A stretch of DNA of 64,000 nt from Polytrichum commune (taxonomy: Eukaryota; Streptophyta; Polytrichopsida; Polytrichales; Polytrichaceae): positions 30,291,666 through 30,355,665 of the forward strand of contig OX485807.1 in NCBI GenBank assembly GCA_950295325.1, given 5' to 3'. A program made the position numbers and the translations under genes. Below the pieces are notes generated by a model that saw only the letters and a list, made by a program, of their open reading frames with translations, was not told where the DNA came from and did no database searches. Below, piece after piece: positions 60,295-64,000 of this stretch (position 1 is the stretch's first letter; each line of letters starts with the position of its first letter).

Positions 60295-61390
60295 AATAAT
60301 TCTTGTTCCACATACATATTACCAAGGAAAAAAATAAACTTCAGACTATGCAAATTCTTGTGGACCACTACAAAACTATTTGCACCCGATGGAAGATTGA
60401 AAGGAGTAGAGCAATCTCCTGCTCGAAGAGATGCTATTGGAAAAAAAAAACAAATTCAATGTAGACTCACAAGAATGAGGAATGGAAATGATGCATGACA
60501 TAGACATCAAATTATGTAGACGTAAACAACATTGACAATATATTTTGATAAATTTTGTATGTTGATAATATAATCTGGATAGTGGTAGTGATTTCATTAT
60601 AAGAAATCACGTGGCATACATTTAATAAAAAATATAATTATTACAATGACAGCTCGAGTAGGGCGTGAATTAATGCAAGGGTGTTATGTACCTTGAATAG
60701 GAACGCCACCACATACAATGTATCTACACACAAATATATGATTCGTGACAACCAATAATAAGCTATGACGTATGGAAATGTGAAACCCTAAGATTCTAAT
60801 GGTGAAGGCATGTTGTTGTTGTTGTTGTTACATGATGACATTAAATACACATAGATGTGGAGGACGGACAATTCATTCTTGAAGCAAAATAACAATCATA
60901 CATGAGACGTTCAAATTCTATTTGCTTTGCTAAAACTTCCAATTTGATTTTTGCAAATGCTCAATGAAGATGTGTTCACACATTCACAGTTGTCAATTCC
61001 CTTGAAGAAACACAAACAGAAGGGATCCTCCAAGTACTCGACATGAAAAACATTAGACCACCAATGTTGCCATGCCGTAGATCAATGCGGAGATCCGTTG
61101 GAGTGGCCAAGGAGCAACAAGTCGGGAACATCCATGAAGTGGCATTGGAGGCAATGGAGGCAGGCCAAATGGGAGAAGATGATGAGAAAGAAGATGAAGA
61201 CAAAGTTGACAATGAGGCTAGCCCACTAAGGGAAGAAGAAGAAGAAGAAGAAGAAGAATCATGCCAATGAGGACAACCAAGAAGACGGCAAAATAAAGGG
61301 CGATAATGCAAAAGCAGATAAAACCTCCATAATCCAAGTTTTCTTCCCCAAACCCTAATTTTTCTTTTATGTGACATTCCAAGCTTTATT
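60295..61390. other. no gene; (GTT)n and (GAA)n tracts
   Basis: A (GTT)n run lies at 60811-60830. The plus-strand ORF 61043-61270 ends in poly-Glu from a (GAA)n run (61221-61257), and the minus-strand poly-Ser ORF (60976-61377) is its shadow. Neither has other support. Confidence 0.45.
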
Positions 61391-61394
61391 TAAT

Positions 61395-61745
61395 TTTGAC
61401 ATAATTCTCCCAAGAGTTTGTTGTTTGGAGGGGGGGGGGGGGGGGAGGGGGTGATCAACTCCAATATCCGGGGAGACTTTTGGACATAATCGGTTGAGAT
61501 CCTAATGATTCCAAGTCCAACCCGCTTGTTGACATTGTTCAGTATTTTTGTATTAATGGATGCAGGGCTAAGTTTGTTGTTTTCCAGCTTGTTACCTACA
61601 CTAGTCGCCTTACAATATAGGTGAGAACCTTGGCATGGGGATTTGATCATCTCCTCCTTCCTCCGAACAACAAAAACTAGTTAGAATTTTTTTCCGAATA
61701 GTTTGTTGTTTGGAGAGGTGAAGAGGGGGGGGGGGGGGGTGATCC
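61395..61745. mobile_element. family-B/family-A hybrid with G-tract inverted ends
   Basis: TTCTCCCAAGAGTTTGTTGTT plus a run of G and GTGATCAACTCC (61406-61462) is followed by reverse family-A sequence (CATAATCGGTTGAGATCC). An inverted copy of the B end follows (TTTGATCATCTCCTCCTTCC to GTTAGAATT, 61645-61690), then a further B end with its own G run (61695-61743). Confidence 0.7.
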
Positions 61746-62195
61746 ATTCCAATGTCCGGGCAAATTTTAGGACATCATCAGTTAAGATTCTTGTATTCCT
61801 AAGGGCCGCTTTACAGTATGGTGGAGAAGTGCACTGGTCGGTCAAGAATTTTCGCCCAAGACATGGTTGGTTGAGGCGAGGGATGGTATGCCGGAGAAGA
61901 TGAAAAGATAATAAAATAATGCCTTAAGAAGTCTTGACCGGCCGTAGTGTAACCACCTAAAGGAGAAATGTATTGAGAAGTCCACTGGACTACTTCACAA
62001 AACGGCCTAAATGACCATTGTATTCGTTTTTTTTATAAATATTGATAAAAAAAATATGTATATGGCAATGTTTTAGAACTTCTTTCATGACAATAATTTA
62101 TGTAAAAATTTTCCACCTCTATAATACATCCAAATTAAGGTAAATATGTAGGTAACATTATGTTCTTATTGATTTTTAAAGAAATTACATGTTGG

Positions 62196-62962
62196 TATAG
62201 TCCAACCTTGTCAATACGACACTCGTTTATACGACACCCTCAATATTACAACACATTTTTACGAGACCAAACTTTTTAGTTCAAAACTCCCTCTTTTATA
62301 CGACTACAACACTTGATAATGCAACATATAAAATCTCCGCTTTGTCATATTAAAGAGGTAGTTAATGCTAGAATACCTTTCATCTATACAATATACATCT
62401 AAAATACCTCCATTTTCACTTGGAAACCACTTCGGAACTTCACTTATTGTTGGAAACTTAATGTTAATTAGGGTTACTAGTGTAGAATGGACATAGTTAG
62501 GGTGAGAGTGGCCTCTTGCCTAGTATGTTGCCTTGTACATGGGTGATATAGTATCACCAATATCTTGATGCTAAACGTCATGCATCATTGTTGTCTAGTT
62601 TCTTATTAGAGAACTCTTTATATTTTGGTGTTAATGAAATGATTAGTTTCCAAAAGTTAGATGGGAATTTAGATAAGATGATAGTTGCTAACTTGGGTAG
62701 GAACACCAAATATTTTTGGACTCTTATTTTAAGAGTTCTTGAGAATATTTGTAATTGTTTGGAGTTATAAGTTATTATTTCATACCATCTATATTGCTTA
62801 AACTAATTGTATATATTTTTAAGCTCATATTACTTATGTTTTCATATTCCCTCAATAATATGACAACTTTACGTCATTTTTCATATTAATGAGATTACGA
62901 CAACTCGATAATATGACTTTTTGTATTTCTCAAAAATGTCATACTAAAGAGGGAGAAAAATA
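62196..62962. mobile_element. pogo/Tc1-mariner-like element remnant
   Basis: The left end begins at a TA and reads TAGTCCAACCTTGTCAATAC, GACACTCGTTTATACGACAC; the right side mirrors it (AATGTCATACTAAAGAGGG). Such TATACGACA-rich ends belong to plant pogo/Tigger-type elements. The middle has a 60-codon plus-strand ORF (62588-62770) that I cannot assign. Confidence 0.6.
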
Positions 62963-62976
62963 ATGCAAAGATTTCT

Positions 62977-63360
62977 CTTGGGCCATCACACCCCCTTACA
63001 TTTCATAACCACGTGCGATAAAAGTTTGCTACCCTATATTATATGCCATACATAATTTTAAAATTTATGATATTTTTTTCTACATATGCATAAACATTGA
63101 TAATATCTTTTGTATTATTTTTTGAAATTTGTAGGCATCTTAATTTTTTTAATTAATTGTTTCAATTCAATTTTGCATCATTCTAGTTAGAAACGGTATG
63201 TTTTATTTTTATTTTTTTACTATGTAATAGATACCCGTGTATATCTACTCATGAAAAACAATTGATAAATTTTGACCCATTTTGGTGATGCTATATGTAA
63301 AAAGTAGATTTTTTTTATCGCACGTGGTGTTCAACTTGACAATGGAGTGCACCCCCCGAG
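62977..63360. mobile_element. family-F TIR element, second copy, perfect 8-bp TSD
   Basis: 384 bp colinear with 56396-56820 (AAGTTTGCTACCC, TTTTAAAATTTATGATATTT, TGTATATCTACTCATGAAAA, TTTTGGTGATGCT). AGATTTCT flanks it at 62969-62976 and 63361-63368. The left terminus is diverged, while the right (CACGTGGTGTTCAACTTGAC) is well kept. Confidence 0.92.
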
Positions 63361-63389
63361 AGATTTCTCTAAGGAAGAAATATTTTATT

Positions 63390-63475
63390 GAAGTTAGAGT
63401 TCTCCAGAGGCCAAGTTTCTTGTCCTAGGTTTTGAGGTTGCCCAAGAAACTTGACCTCCGGAGAACTCCCCTTGG
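63390..63475. repeat. short inverted repeat within the Harbinger-like element
   Basis: AGTTCTCCAGAGGCCAAGTT and its near complement AACTTGACCTCCGGAGAACT are separated by about 30 bp and could form a hairpin. Confidence 0.8.
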
Positions 63476-63786
63476 AAAAAGTGTTGCCACGTTGCCAACC
63501 ATGTCATTATTTCATCCATGTACAAAGTTCTCCACCAAAGGATTCCTGGCCATAGTGTAAATCACCACTGGACAAGAGTGTCACCCTCGGCCAATCAAAT
63601 TTCAGAATTCCCCTAGAATTCTTGACCGGAGGACTTCTCCACCGTAGTGTAAAGCGGCCCTAAGTCCAACTAGTTACATGTTGACACCGTTCAGTATTTT
63701 TTTTTGTATTAATGGCCCCAATATGCTCTAGATTCCTCTAAAACAATGGGTAATTTTTTGAGGTCTTGAACTTCAACCAAAGGTTT

Positions 63787-63945
63787 GATCACTCCCTTCC
63801 TCCCTTCAAACATATAAAAAAGTTAGAATCTTGCAAATGCAAAAATATATCAATTGTACTTTTGTTGCCAAAGGTAATTTGACAAATTTTTGCACTTGCA
63901 AGATTCTCCCAAGGGTTTGTTGTTTGAGGGAAGAGGGGGTGATCA
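63787..63945. mobile_element. family-B foldback ends
   Basis: TTGATCACTCCCTTCCTCCC ... GTTAGAATCTTGCAA faces TTGCAAGATTCTCCCAAGGG ... GGGGGTGATCAA. The pair either forms a short foldback element or is the junction of two adjacent family-B elements, the second running off the window. Confidence 0.75.
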
Positions 63946-64000
63946 ACTCTCCCTCTTCATTTAAGTTCATACATGGTTCATACACATTTTTGTGAGACAA

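Larger units (their letters stand above)
61803..63660. mobile_element. PIF/Harbinger-like element with TAA TSD, carrying nested insertions
   Basis: 1,858 bp flanked by TAA (61800-61802 and 63661-63663). The inverted ends start GGGCCGCTTTACASTAYGGT and extend imperfectly for about 45 bp. It contains a pogo-like element and a family-F element; without them it would be about 700 bp, so it is probably non-autonomous. No transposase frame was seen. Confidence 0.88.
61745..63786 (-). mobile_element. family-A copy split by a PIF/Harbinger-like element
   Basis: Reverse family-A sequence runs to 61802 (GTTAAGATTCTTGTATTCC) and resumes at 63661 (AAGTCCAACTAGTTACATGTTG). Removing 61803-63660 and one TAA restores the continuous family phrase. 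Both outer borders are family-B-type ends. Confidence 0.8.

Noticed and set aside
60976-61377. 133-codon minus-strand ORF with a poly-Ser run
   Set aside because: The poly-Ser is the complement of a (GAA)n microsatellite; the rest has no recognisable domain and competes with a plus-strand frame.

Overview
The window is nuclear DNA of a land plant, gene-poor and repeat-rich. The evidence is one clear plant-type gene with spliceosomal introns (a MATH-like/BTB protein of the Arabidopsis At1g21780 type), a decayed Ty1/copia retrotransposon with paired LTRs, and a dense layer of small inverted-repeat DNA transposons (MITEs) nested in one another. A decayed transposase-like gene near the right end resembles a family I associate, from memory only, with non-seed plants (mosses, lycophytes, ferns). 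The species cannot be named from the sequence.

Layout. 0-5 kb: exon-like open stretches on the minus strand (192-1019, 2035-2121, 3430-3580) that may belong to one unrecognised gene, separated by minisatellites. 7.3-12.05 kb: a complete but heavily mutated copia element with LTRs 7319-7590 and 11773-12048. 13-43 kb: no convincing host gene; MITE families, a candidate tRNA-derived SINE, hairpin elements and simple repeats. 43.8-48.5 kb: the only well-supported host gene, four exons on the minus strand (45070-48528, 329 codons), followed past its 3' end by at least four decayed copies of its own last exon. 49-56 kb: foldback and TIR elements. 56.1-60.3 kb: a minus-strand transposase-like pseudogene broken by a 425-bp MITE with a perfect 8-bp target duplication and by a 1.2-kb insertion. 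61.4-64 kb: a nest of at least four transposon types.

The best original material is the transposon stratigraphy. Family A (about 222 bp, hAT-like, 8-bp target duplications) has at least eight copies. Individual copies were later hit by another family-A copy, by other MITEs, by a 103-bp retroposed segment with a 14-bp duplication, or by PIF/Harbinger-like elements with TAA duplications. Family names (A, B, C and so on) are labels used only here. I found no CRISPR array, rRNA gene, convincing tRNA gene or bacterial-type operon.
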